Shown here one piece after another: positions 46,880 through 57,367 of a stretch of 64,000 nucleotides of DNA; position 1 is the stretch's first letter, and each line of letters opens with the position of its first letter. The translations under genes were made by a program, and so were the position numbers. The notes below the pieces were generated by a model. It was given only the letters and a program-made list of their open reading frames with translations. It ran no database searches and was not told the DNA's origin. Source of the DNA: Suillus spraguei (taxonomy: Eukaryota; Basidiomycota; Agaricomycetes; Boletales; Suillaceae); assembly GCA_016800925.1 (NCBI GenBank), contig JABCPU010000076.1, positions 153,233-217,232 on the forward strand, in the 5' to 3' direction.

Positions 46880-48423
46880 TTACTCATCCTGATTAGTGTA
46901 GTAGATTGGATCATCGCTAAACTCGTAATCTTCATCAAGAACTGAACCACTCATCATATAGGTGGCTTCTTCGACACCAGCACGTCGTTTAGAATCCCTT
47001 CTAGCCGCTGCTTGAGTTCTTTCATTGTCAAGCTGTTGTTCCCAAGAGCGAAGCGCATCGTAAAATCTGTTATCCTTCCAAGTTAATGTAATGGGAGGGG
47101 TTCCGACTCATTGAGGACAGTAGATATATAAATGGGTCGGCAACCAATATCAACAAACCCCACACTGGTACTCTGTGCAATTCTTCTGATGATGCCCAAG
47201 TAGTCCGCAGACACGGCATTTCATGTTTTCGTCAGGGTTAGAGTTCACCTTCTGAAGTGGAGTTGGGGCGACGATATGGCGATGGGGGCTCGTAGAACGT
47301 GTATGTTTCTTTCCTCGTTTGTGGGTGATACGTCTAAGGGCTCGTTCATTGCTTGAATGAATGTCCTCGACTTGGTCGTTGTTGATAGTGTAAATAGAGG
47401 ATGCTGGTGTCATGACAGCTGCGGCTAGCAACTCGTCTGGGGCTGAGGAGGTTGTAGGCCCTAAGGCTTCTACGAGGATGGGGATTGTAGAGTCGAAGGC
47501 ATGGGGGACAACTATGGGTGGATGGATGCAAAGTTCTTTCAACTGGTGACTGAGCGCAGCAACTTCAGCAGACTTGTTGTCTAGTTCTTTTACCATAAGA
47601 TTCCTGAGCGTGATAATCTCAGCAAGCTCGTTATGTAGTTCTTTAGTTATGACTGCTTTCTCGTGTGTGGCGGAACATACGGTAAATAGATGAGGAGGTT
47701 CTGTGTCCTCATCAAGCATGGTGGTAGTGTCGATTGGGGATGGTGTGGGTTGTGTTTCGTAATGATGGATGGTGTCAATTAAGCGAGCTACCAATCCTCT
47801 TGCTTCTCTAGAGTCGACCATCGCTTCTTCAAGCTCTCCAATGATGGCGTCGGCTGTGTTATTGGCTTCCTGAACAGCAGTGAGTAAGCCAGTAAGGGCA
47901 GTGATATTAGAACGAGTGCCCGAATCACGGGTGGGAGGAGGAGGAATTTGGAGTGATTTCTTTGTGGAGAGGGAGGTCTAGCCATGCCTGCTCGATGCTC
48001 GGCCATGATGTGAATAGCCATCTCAACATCAGCCTTAAAAGAATTGGGAAGGAGAAGCAGCCCATAAGAGTGAATATGTTTCTGGCAGTGTAGGATTCGT
48101 TGACGGATAGCATCATCTTGAATGTCATGACATAGAGTTTCAATGAGGGTGGTTGTGCGGATGATATTGGTGAGGAGGATGGTGACAAACACATCCTTGC
48201 TGGTAAGGATCTTTTCAATCTCGGTTGCATGTCTGGGGCAGAGGAGGGCAGCTTCGACGAAAGAGTTTCTGTCAATGTTTCTGATGAGGTCGGCATAGTG
48301 GTCAGTGGTGGTATAAGTTTCTTCAGTGACAGGGTGGATATAAGTAGTAGGGAAAGAGGCGTTTGCGGGGGAAGTCATATCAAATGATTTATGGGGCTGG
48401 TTTGAATTCAAAGGGCGTGTCAT
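46880..48423 (-). pseudogene. Third (accessory) ORF of the Ty3 element with zinc knuckle
   Basis: It starts at the ATG at 48423, overlapping the pol stop as ATGA (48420-48423). The N-terminal half has HPVTEETYTTTDHYADLIRN, FVEAALLCPRHATEIEKIL and MAIHIMAEHRAGMARPP. A frameshift near 47935 leads into ARGLVARLIDTIHHYE, HNELAEIITLRNLMVKELDN (coiled-coil-like) and the CCHC knuckle CRVCGLLGHHQKNC. A TGA at 47150, and another at about 47112, interrupt a frame that continues to WKDNRFYDALRSWEQQ and ends YYTNQDE at 46880. Function unknown; nucleic-acid binding is inferred from the knuckle. It lies where env sits in other retroelements but has no membrane features. Confidence 0.7.
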
Positions 48424-48650
48424 TTCTTATAAGCAGTCAGGATCCGTGCAGAGTTTGCTAAGTTCTTTTCGGGGATCCATTCGTTATCTCCCGATGAATA
48501 TCCTTTCCAAGAGACAAGATAGCGTTGGTGATTGCCGGTTCCTTTATGGAAAAGAATTGCTTCTACTTCATATTCTTCTTCTTCTTCAATGATATCAGGC
48601 GGTGGTTCAAGGAAGTTTGGGCCGTGTACGTCGTTTTCGCTATAGGACAA
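48420..48650 (-). other. Chromodomain at the end of pol
   Basis: YEVEAILFHKGTGNHQRYLV, SWKGYSSGDNEWIPEKNLA and ILTAYK form a full chromodomain with the aromatic cage positions Y, W and (here) W. In chromoviruses this domain guides integration towards methylated H3 chromatin. It is fused to the integrase C-terminus and ends at the TGA at 48420-48422. Confidence 0.88.
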
Positions 48651-51600
48651 TAATACAGAAGCATGGAAAGTGGGGTGAATCTTCCATTGCAGAGGAAGTT
48701 TGAGTGTGAATATGAATATGATAGGTGATAAGACATTGGTGATTGGGAACGGTTCATATCATTTTGGTGCAAGCTTCCGCGATGGGAGTTTGAGTCTAAG
48801 ATTAGCAGCAGATAGCCAAACCTTATCTCCGATCTTCCACAGCTGATACTTATCTCCTCAGGATCATTCTGCCATTGTTTGCATAGCAATGTTATGGCAT
48901 GCAATGGCTTCTTCTCGGATCTTTTGCAGGAATCGAACTCAATCTTCTGCTGCTGGTACGGTAGAATCAGGGATTAAATGGGGAATGGCATGGGGTTCAT
49001 ATCCCATCATGAGAAAGAATGGTGAGGTGTTTCGAGCATTGTGTTTTCGATGATTGTGAATGAATTCAGTGATGGGAAGGTGTTCTATCCATTCTTCAGG
49101 GTTGTTACGGCAGTAGATATGCAAGTAGGTTTCTAATTCTTGGTTTAATCATTCAGTTTGTCCATCGGTCTGAGGATGATAGGCGGTAGATGGGGCGATG
49201 GTATAGTCAAGGAGTTGTGCAAGTTCTTGATAGGAACTGTGGTCCTCGATCTAATATGACTTTGTCATGGAGGCCAAACTGTCGATAGACATGTTTCAAA
49301 AATAACTTTGCTACGCCTTCGGAGGTTACTGTTTTAAGGCAAGGAATAATAATGACCCCCTTTGTAAGGCCATGGTCCACCACGACCATGATACTATCAA
49401 AGCCCCTGGAAACAGGGAGGTCAGTGATCAAATCAACAGAGATTTGCGAGAAGGGGTGGGTAGCGGAGGAAGGAATGGGAACAAGGGGAGGTTGGACTGG
49501 ATGAGTATCCGACTTCATTTGCTGACAAAGGGCGCAACCTTCGACGTACTTACGGATATAGGCACCCATGGAAGGCCACCAGGCTTCCCGCTTCACAAGT
49601 TCTTCAGTCTTGAATCGGCCAGGATGACCAGCAGTGACATGATCATGATAGCGAGCGAGGATAGCGGAGCGATGAGCTGGAGGAATGTAAGCACGGTTCT
49701 TGAAATAGAGTATGTCATGGTCAATTTTCCAATTGGACAATGCTGATTTCATAGGAGGGAGACAAACACCGTCTAGTGCATCCGACGCCGTTTTGAATAC
49801 AGGGTTGTCCAAAGGGTCAGAAGTAGCCAATACATCAAGCAGATCGTTATCGATGAGTCGGATGAATAGGGAGTCGGGAAGAAGCACAGAGTCTTCATTA
49901 TCACGAGAACCATCGTCATGATCTGGGCAACGTGAGAGAGCATCTGGAGCAGCTAGTTTAGTGCCTGCAACATGATGTAGTTCGATGTCAAAGAGTGACA
50001 GTGTTAATTGCCAGCGAGCTTGTCATCGAGTTAACTTCTGTGCGGTATGGAAGTACAGAAGATTTTTGTGATTGGTGAAGATGAGGACAGTATGGGCGTT
50101 CCCTTCAAGATAGTAACACCATTCATTTAATGCACGGATAACTGCAAGTAACTCCCGATCAAAAATTTGATAGTTACGCTCCGCTGGATTTAATGACTGA
50201 GATAAGTAGGCACATGGGTGATAAATGCCATTTTTGTCAGTTTGCAATAGGACACCTCCAGTTGCTACAAGAGAAGCATCGGTTGCTACTGCAAATTGCC
50301 GGGATGGGTCTGGATTACAAAGTACCAGTTGTTTGATGAAGCATTCCTTGAGGTTTTGGAAAGTATCCTGACATTGGGTCGTCCAAAGGAAGGGAGTATC
50401 CTTCTTGGTGAGATCGATGAGGGGTCGTGCAATATCAGAGTAATGGGAAATGAATGTGCGGTAGAAGTTGCAGAAGCCAAGGAATGACCAAACATCTTTT
50501 ACTGATTTCAGAATTGGCCATTCGGCAATTCCCTTGGTTTTGGCGGTGTCCATAGCAACTTCTCTGGGGCAAATGATCATTCCAAGGTATTCCACTTCTT
50601 CTGCATCAAAGGTACATTTCTCCAGTTTCAGGAACAAGTGTTCGCTTCATATCTTCATCAAGACTCGTCTGGTCCGATCACGGTGTTCTGCCATTGTTGT
50701 AGAGAAAATCAAGATATCGTCCATGTAAATAACCATCCATCCTTTGTTGATTTCTTGCTGGAAGGTACGATTCATATATGCTTGGAATGTTGCTGGGGAA
50801 TTGCAAAGACCAAAGAACATGACATTTGGTTCAAAGAGACTGAATTCCATAGTAAACGCCGCTTTCCAGCGATCATTGGGATGGATCTGAATATTGTTGT
50901 AACCGGACTGAATATCCATTTTCATAAAGAATCGTGCATTGTGAAGGCGTGCGACAAGAGAAATGGGAAGTGGAAGGGGGTAAGCGTTCTTGATTGTCCA
51001 ATCATTGATGTAGCGGTAATATTGACAAGGACACAATTCTCCACTCTTCTTTCCCACAAAGAAGAAGCCACTAGCTTGAGGTGACTTCGATTCTGAGATG
51101 AAGCCTTTCGCAATGTTTTCATCGATAAACGTTTTGACAGCAGCACATTCTTTTTCTGACAATGGATAAAGTGGTACAAAGTACTTGGTTAACTTTGGAA
51201 TATTATGAGCTCATCCTCCAAGATCGTCGTCTGGTTTCTGTTTTCCTTGTCGTTGTTCATCAGCTGGTCATTGTTCGACTGGTTGCAATGGGGATGGTCG
51301 AGATTCTGGTTCTGACTTGTTCTTTCGTTTTTCTACACAAGGAATAGGTGATGGAGGGCGCTGTGGTATTTTTACTCATGGAGAAGGTTCATTGATTATG
51401 AGTTCGTCTGGGATGTTAATGGAAGGAGTGACGACGAGCTTCGGAAGTTTCGAGTTTTGCCATTTCTTGGTGTGGCAAAGGAAAGCAGGAGGTAGCTTGT
51501 TCTTCTTTCAATCCATATCCAAATCTTGCTCAATTTCATCAGACTTCATTGTTCATGGGAGGGTAAGTGTTTCGGCGGCCCAATCTATACTTGGGTTCAT

Positions 51601-51992
51601 GGCACGTAACCACGGGATTCCCAAAAGAATTTGATCTCTTTGTCCAAGTTTAGTGATATTAAATTTTTCATACATGGTTCGTTCATCAATCTTTACCACC
51701 AGGAGACAATAATGCGTGATCAGCCCTCCTTTGATGAGAGTTCCATCTGCGGTAGTAACTTGAAATGGCGTTTTAAGTCTTCATCATGTGATTTGATGGA
51801 GTTTCACAAACTCCTCAGAGATGAACGTTCCTGCTGCGCCAGAGTCGATAACAGTGGTAGTGTCGACGGATTTTAAGCGAGTATGTGAGTGAAGGGTGAT
51901 AGGAATACGAAGTTCTTTTCTTTCACCTACAGCATGTACAAGTCTTAGTAATACATTGGGAGAAACATACATCGAGTCTTTGTTTCTCCAAG
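48650..51992 (-). pseudogene. pol: pol polyprotein (protease, RT, RNase H, integrase) of the Ty3 element
   Basis: The frame opens in -1 relative to gag. Protease: VIDSGAAGTFISEEF (DSGA active site). Reverse transcriptase (50647-51162): MKMDIQSGYNN and the catalytic YMDD box. RNase H: ATDASLVATGG, FDRELLAVI, and FTNHKNL where TDHKNL is expected, so the third acidic residue is Asn. Integrase: the HHCC zinc-binding region (YHDHVTAGHPG, CALCQQ) and SVDLITDL and ILDRGPQF for the first two catalytic Asp. A frameshift at about 49210 leads to STAYHPQTDGQTE. In-frame stops lie at 51784, 51781, 51553, 51508, 50647, 49149, 48939, 48864, 48858 and 48759, all TGA. Confidence 0.9.
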
Positions 51993-52835
51993 TTAAAAAT
52001 CCTCTATAATTCGTCTCACAGTTTCCTCTTCTTCATCTTGAGTTTCTTTGACTTCCATTTGACGGAGCGGAGTCTTCTTCTTCCTATCAGGGCAGTTGCC
52101 GATACAGTGTCCTGTCTTCTTGCATCCAAAGCATTGTCCTTTTTTCATGCACTCGGATTGTTCCATAACAGAGATTTGATCTACGACCATTGCGTTTGAA
52201 TCACGATTGAGTGTGTAACGCGCATTCCCATAGTTCTTCTTCTTCTGTGGAGCATGACGTGCTCATAATGCCAGAAGGTGTTGATGAGAGTTGTCAATAG
52301 AGACACATTGTGATACAACATTGCGGAATACTTCTGGGACGTCACCTGGTGCGAATAGTTTGGTTAAGATGCCCAAGTTAAGACCATCTTGGAAGAACTG
52401 GATCTTCATTGCATTGTCGGTAATACGGGCTTTGGCTGCAAGCACCTCAAAGTCAGCGATGTAGGTTTGGAGATCACCGCTTCCTTGTTTAAGGTCCCTG
52501 AGCTTTGTTAATGCGGTTCCGGCGGAATATACTGGTGAGAAAGCTTCAATGAAACTTTCCATGAAATCTTTCATCGTCCCATAACCAACTTTCAGTCTGG
52601 CAGTGTTGGTGGATTGAGCATGAGAGAGAAATTGTTCTTTCCAAGATTTGGCATTCTTCTAGGTCATGAAGGACATAATGAAAATGATCTTCTGCTTGTT
52701 GGTAGTGTAGAACTTTTCATTGATGTCAAAGTAGGAGTTGCATGATCGGATGAATTCCAAGGAATTATCATGATCTCCATCAAATGCGGTTGGGAAACCG
52801 ATTTTATATTCAAAATCTTTGGTGGTGATAGTCAT
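51993..52835 (-). pseudogene. gag: gag of the Ty3 element
   Basis: Starts ATG at 52835 (MTITTKDFEYKIGFPTAFDG). The retrotransposon-gag capsid region shows KSWKEQFLSHAQS, MESFIEAFSPVYSAGTALTK and ARITDNAMKIQFFQDGLN. A single CCHC zinc knuckle (CFGCKKTGHCIGNC) is followed by a Lys/Glu-rich tail. Stops interrupt it at 52659-52661 (TAG) and 52263-52265 (TGA). The natural terminator TAA is at 51993-51995, directly after GGATTTT (51996-52002). Confidence 0.87.
51996..52002 (-). promoter_or_regulatory. Candidate -1 frameshift site at the gag/pol junction
   Basis: Sense-strand G-GAT-TTT in the gag frame immediately precedes the gag TAA. Slipping back one base enters the open protease frame (LTWRNKDSMYVS). 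The spacing fits the X-XXY-YYZ layout of slip sites with relaxed X positions. Confidence 0.5.
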
Positions 52836-52951
52836 GATGAATCGTCTGGTGAGTTATACTTTCTTGGTGCCTACACATGCAGTCTTGCTGTCCGTTAGGG
52901 CTTTTACCAGGGTTCGGGGGTCGAAGACTGGATAGTCGACGATTGATGAAG

Positions 52952-52962
52952 ACTTTAATCTT
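52952..52962 (-). promoter_or_regulatory. Self-priming-type primer binding site
   Basis: The sense-strand AAGATTAAAGT starts one base inside the 5' LTR end. It is an exact 11-base complement of ACTTTAATCTT within the LTR (53231-53221). No tRNA-type TGG primer site is present. This matches the Tf1 self-priming scheme, in which the primer is the 5' end of the element's own RNA. Confidence 0.7.
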
Positions 52963-52963
52963 T

Positions 52964-53434
52964 TGTTATGAACTGGGGTGGCATCACCAGTGACAGTGAT
53001 AAGACACAGCTGGTCTACTAGGAAGTTCGACTGCATTCAAAGGAGAATGGTACTGCTACAAGGAAGCATTCCAAGTAGGATCAAGAGTTCTATTGAAGAG
53101 TCACGACTCTAAGATAATCGGTCGAATAAAGACTAAGGCTAAGGAGTGCTTAGACTTAGAGATGATTCAGATGACTTAGGTTGGAGACCTAAGTGAAGGA
53201 TATTCCAGGCAAAACCCAGTAAGATTAAAGTGAGGTATACAAGCATAATACAACGTGCTTAAATAAGCCAATATGTGCGCACGGACCAAGAGAGACGTGA
53301 GAATGTCAGTGCGTATCCAAAGAAGGAAGGCAACTATAGTACAGATGCATTGAGCATATGAGCCGGAGTCATGTTATGTAATATACAACATAAGGATGAA
53401 AGGAAAATTAATAGGGGCATGTACAATTGTAACA
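52964..53434 (-). repeat. 5' LTR of the Ty3 element
   Basis: 471 bp with TG...CA ends (sense TGTTACAATTG to CATAACA). It contains a TATA-like TATTTAA (53265-53259) 34 bases upstream of the predicted RNA start at 53231. It is followed by the target duplication CTGTG (53435-53439). Confidence 0.92.
53259..53265 (-). promoter_or_regulatory. TATA-like box in the 5' LTR
   Basis: TATTTAA on the sense strand, 34 bases before the A at 53231 that the primer complementarity predicts as the transcript start. It is conserved in the left and nested LTR copies. Confidence 0.6.
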
Positions 53435-53439
53435 CTGTG

Positions 53440-53760
53440 CTCACGAAACTTGACCTCATGTAGTTGTAGGAAAGTGCCTGTAGCATGACTACACACAGTT
53501 TTTCCACCTTAGAACATTCCGATCTCCGATGAGTCAGAGGTTACATATTGTCATTCATCAGTCCTCATGCAAGGAGACAGTTCTTGGCCCGATGAAACGA
53601 AGAAACTAGCGCTGGCCTAAGTATAAGCACAGCGTAGGCACGAGTGAGATGTTCAACCCAAGAGGACTGCAAATAGAAGCAATTCCTTCAAAGTTAGTGT
53701 GAAGGAAATAATGAAGTACTAATATGGCAATGAGAATTCCAACTTCCGAGGTTAGCGGCA
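53440..53760. repeat. Segmental duplication, copy 1 right part
   Basis: Continues the alignment to 61650-61935 (gttgtaggaaagtgcctg, catcagtcctc, caatgagaatt). Together with 45110-45905 it matches one uninterrupted stretch in copy 2, which shows that the Ty3 element inserted after the duplication or only into this copy. Confidence 0.65.
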
Positions 53761-54778
53761 GTAGCGGTATATCGGCGGTACTAGCACGGTGTCAGTGGTA
53801 CACGCATGGTAAGGACAGCTGCAATGGTTAGCTAGCGAGAGCAAGAACAAAGTTACTTGGGCGAGACGAAAATGTTATTGCTACCGGTGGTGCAGTAGCA
53901 GTAGCGGCAACTCCATATGAGCGGGAACGCAGGTGAGAGAGAAAACGACCCAGCGAGATCACTGGCCACGGTCCAGTTACGAGTAGTGAAGTCAAAAGTC
54001 GCATGGTACTTCAAGCGGTAAAGTTACCAGCGGTTAAATCAATGAGCGAAGTTCAAAGGCCAATAGATTGTGACTAGCGAGCATTTCAGATACTAAGTCC
54101 TAGTGAAGGGATGTAATGCGAAGTAAAAGTAACGGTATGTATGTTCAGTCCTTTTTAACATATGCAAGCGCGTATGAGATAGCTATGCGAGTCCGGTAGT
54201 GAGAAAGAAAATAAACAGGGTACTTAATAAACAGGCACACAGCGTGCAGCAGCCCCTTGGGATGTAAGGTAAATCCTGCTGTAGGTTTAGTAATGGCAGA
54301 AGCAAGGTAACTACGCACCAATGGATTCTAGACAGAATAGGATGGGACATGAGGGCATCGGCGCAAGGATCCGGTAAGGGTTCACGGGAGAAGAACAGTT
54401 CCGCCTTAGCGGAGCAAAAAGGCTATTTCATCGCTATAAGGAAATCCTTCGGTTGCCGCCGCAGATGTTAATGAGACGCTTGTCGAAAACAGGGTTTTGA
54501 CAGTCAGCGTGACTTTTCTCACTACATCCGCTGGGCACTTTGAATATTGACTGTCCCTGGTCACACGTACCATATGTAAGACTTAGCGTTCCTGCGACTT
54601 GCAAGCATGTGTGTGATGCATGGTATGTGGAGTTTACGAAGCGTGATTGGCGGTGAACTCGTGGTATCGTGGGAAGGGGATAATGATGAACATGAGGTGC
54701 ATTATGCAGCGGTTATGAGTGAGGAGCTGCTATAAATGACTGGCGTACCCGTGATGCCTTGCTTGTCTTTGCTACAGC
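53761..54778. other. Intergenic, G/T-rich with no gene recognised
   Basis: Short words built from ggtag, gcggt and agcgg recur at 53755-53900. No ORF longer than about 60 codons has a motif. The last 200 bp are the upstream region of the 54779 gene. Confidence 0.45.
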
Positions 54779-56712
54779 ATGTCTCTCTTCGACCTTGGTT
54801 CCGACCTTTGCCCTGAGGCCATTGCCTTGGTTGAGAAGTTTGCCGCAATCCGTGCTAAGGTCGAAGTGCTGACCAAATGCGTCCCTGAGGACCGTGAGGA
54901 CTTAGCTGCTGAGAAGAAGCAGTGGATGAACAAGTGGACTCTTGCTATGGTAAGCAACTATTGGCGGTGTTCTGCATCTTTTACTCATTTCTACGGTATA
55001 GGGCGTGATGGCGAAGTGTCGTTTGGATGGGAAGACATATAGCCTGGCATTGGTCTTGCCACCAGCAGAGAATGCCACGGGAATGGAAGCCAGTAAGGTG
55101 TACTGTTAAGACCATACTCAAAGGTAGAGAGATCCGAAGGGCTTTGGCCTCAGTTCATGCACTGTGCCCCTTTCTCGAGTAATGCCCCTTATTTCAGGGA
55201 GAAGTTATTCGTCCAAAGATCCGGAAGGAGTTGCGTGACGGATCCGGGCGTCCGAAGGTATCAGATATGATACGTCCGAAGGTTATTCGGAACGTAAGGA
55301 TAGAACAAAGATTAAGGCTAGCTTTGGAATGAGTTCCTAACTAGAAACTAACAGAGGTAGACTATCCGAAGATAGAGTCGGAGATTTAGACTATAGGAAT
55401 CAATCCTAAGTCTCGGAAGGTGACTTTAGAGCAGAGGGTGGCTCAAGTCCGGAAGAAGCGCAATGAGCAGAATCTAAGATGATATTCGAACTAAGGTTCT
55501 ACGGAGATCTACAAGTGGTTTATATACTGTAAGTATCTAAGACGGATAATCAACAAGTCCGGGACCGAGGGCTATGTACGAAGTGTAATGGAAGTCTATT
55601 AGTTAATGCACAGCGGATCAGTAAGCATGAATCGGAAATGAACACAGGAAACGGATCAGTGACACAGGAAGGAAATATAAACAGCCGGAATACCGGAAAC
55701 AGGAGGAATGACGAAAGGAGATAGATGCAGATATACACAAGGGAGTTAAGGTGCGAGAAGTGAGCACATTCGGATGGGTGGTCCGGACAGGATCTGTGGA
55801 CCGGACGGATATGGAATCGATCGGATCTGATCGGATATGGTCGGATCTGAGATTAGAAGTATGGTATATGACATGTACGATCGGTGGACTGAGCAGGTTC
55901 GCGCAGCTTTACTTGCCACGAAGAGTAAGCATGAGCAAGAGAAGTTAGCTGCCGCTGCTGACGAGAAGGGCAAGGAGAAGGAAGTCGCTGTGGTAGACAT
56001 GCCAATGAAGGAGGTTACTGGCGGTGATGCGGAGGGTACGGTGGTGCCATTAGCGTCAACTGAGGGTACTTCGGTAAGTTCTCGCTATCTCTCTTTTGCT
56101 TGCCTTTACTTATGCACTATCTCTAGCGTCCAAAGCCGCACCCCAGGATTGGTAGGAGACCTGGCAACATCGTGTACTCGAAGCCATGTGAGCGCTGCGC
56201 TCATCAGAAGATACTCTGCTCCGGAGAATGTGGGTATAGCTGCTGGCCATGCTGCAAGCTCAAGACTGGCTGCGTCCAATCCAGATACTTTGGTAGTAAG
56301 TTCTGTGCATGTCTAACTTCTAACCTTGTTAACTTGTTCGTAGAGATAAGGCCAAGTCTGCAGCAAAGACGCCGCCTACCGCCGGCGATAGCGGTAGTGG
56401 TAAGGCTGGTAGTGAAGTTACGCTGGCTGTCCGCCTGAAGCAGCTATAGAGCTGACAGAAGGGGAGGAGATGGATATGGGAGAAGTCGCTAGGCAAGTCG
56501 CTGAGGACTCTGACGTGGAGGATGAAGCGAAATTCCAGTGACAGCTGGATGAGCTGCGTGCCATTCCTGACCTGTTCTTCTTGGCTGACACTGAGATGCG
56601 GAAGCTGGATGCGCGGTACGTGCAGATGCAAGGCCTGATGAAAGAGATGGCCACTAGCATGAAGTATCTTCATGGCTATCTGGACCACATCAAGAAAGCA
56701 CACGGTGATTGA
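54779..56712 (+). pseudogene. Cys-rich gag-like/DNA-binding gene split by a solo LTR
   Basis: Exon 1 (54779-54951) encodes MSLFDLGSDLCPEAIALVEK and ends WTLAM. After an intron (GTAAGC to GTATAG) comes GVMAKCRLDGKTYSLALVLP, ending ATGMEASKVY at 55103, where a solo LTR is inserted. Removing the LTR and one TGTAC copy restores the frame directly into DRWTEQVRAALLATKS. A Lys/Glu-rich segment follows, then the Cys cluster CERCAHQKILCSGECGYSCW PCCKLKTGC (two blocks), a possible zinc-binding motif. A one-base loss near 56446 and a TGA at 56539 interrupt the end (LDARYVQMQGLMKEM, coiled-coil-like), which stops at 56710. Similar proteins are repetitive in Boletales genomes, so a transposon origin is likely but not proven. 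Confidence 0.65.
55104..55873. mobile_element. Solo LTR inserted in a coding exon
   Basis: 770 bp beginning TGTTAAGACC and ending ATATGACA, flanked by identical TGTAC (55099-55103 and 55874-55878). It is unrelated in sequence to the Ty3 LTRs at 46 and 53 kb. The precise 5-bp duplication and the restored reading frame on excision define its ends. Confidence 0.87.
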
Positions 56713-57367
56713 GTACTTAGTGTCTCTCTTCCTTCATACCATATACTTGTATACTGTAGTGCATGCATACGAGTCTGCCTCCTGTGGTTGTACCACCGTA
56801 GAGGCAAAGTGAGTGGTGGTCCTGTCCAAATGTCCCATGTCCATATCCAAATTCCAGTACTAGTCCATTGAGTGCCTGTGTGATATAGTAAAGGTAAATG
56901 AGCGTTCGCGTAAGATGAGACTAGAGTGAAAGTACGGCCAAAATTACGAGTTGCCACTCATCTTGTCTTCATCGTTGCGCTTCCTTCTTCTATTCCTGTG
57001 TGATACCGCTGCATGCATGATGTCCTTGGTTCTGTCAAATGTGCATGGTGCGCTGCCTCTGTGGTAGAAGGAAATATGTACGGTAATGATCAGTGCGCGG
57101 TATTAGTCCATTCTTTGCAGTCCGTTGTGGTATTATCTTTGATATAAGAGTCTGTGCGCTGTTAGCGTGTAGTGTAGGTAAGTGAGATCTAGAGAGCGAA
57201 ACTTTGATAAGAGAAACTGAGACACCGGACGAAACCTGGGGTAAAACTGAGACTATCATACTGGACAGTATTTGTTTGTGTTTTTTGTGTTTTTCTGGGA
57301 GTGCGTGGCATTAGAGATCGGCGGTATGATAACGAGTATCGGTAGTAGCGGTATGGGATAGGTGGGG
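56713..57367. other. Non-coding, possible remnant of the neighbouring Ty3 fragment
   Basis: No gene recognised. Minus-strand frames at 56676-56957 and 57035-57259 have no motif. It lies 3' of the integrase fragment and may include its LTR remnant. Confidence 0.4.

Larger units (their letters stand above)
45906..53434 (-). mobile_element. Ty3/gypsy chromovirus, full-length, inactivated
   Basis: A 7.5-kb LTR element read on the minus strand. The 5' LTR is 52964-53434 and the 3' LTR 45906-46847, the latter interrupted by a nested solo LTR. Target duplications CTGTG lie at 45901-45905 and 53435-53439. Order: LTR, primer site, gag, protease, reverse transcriptase, RNase H, integrase, chromodomain, third ORF, polypurine tract, LTR. 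The chromodomain and self-priming-type primer site suggest the Tf1/sushi side of the chromoviruses. At least a dozen in-frame stops, nearly all TGA, plus an altered RNase H residue show it is dead. Confidence 0.92.

Noticed and set aside
49372..49746. Plus-strand ORFs within the Ty3 pol region (also 50296-51634)
   Set aside because: Antisense shadows of integrase, RNase H and reverse transcriptase.
52940..52963. tRNA-type primer binding site next to the 5' LTR
   Set aside because: No TGG-starting complement to a tRNA 3' end; the self-complementary 11-mer fits better.
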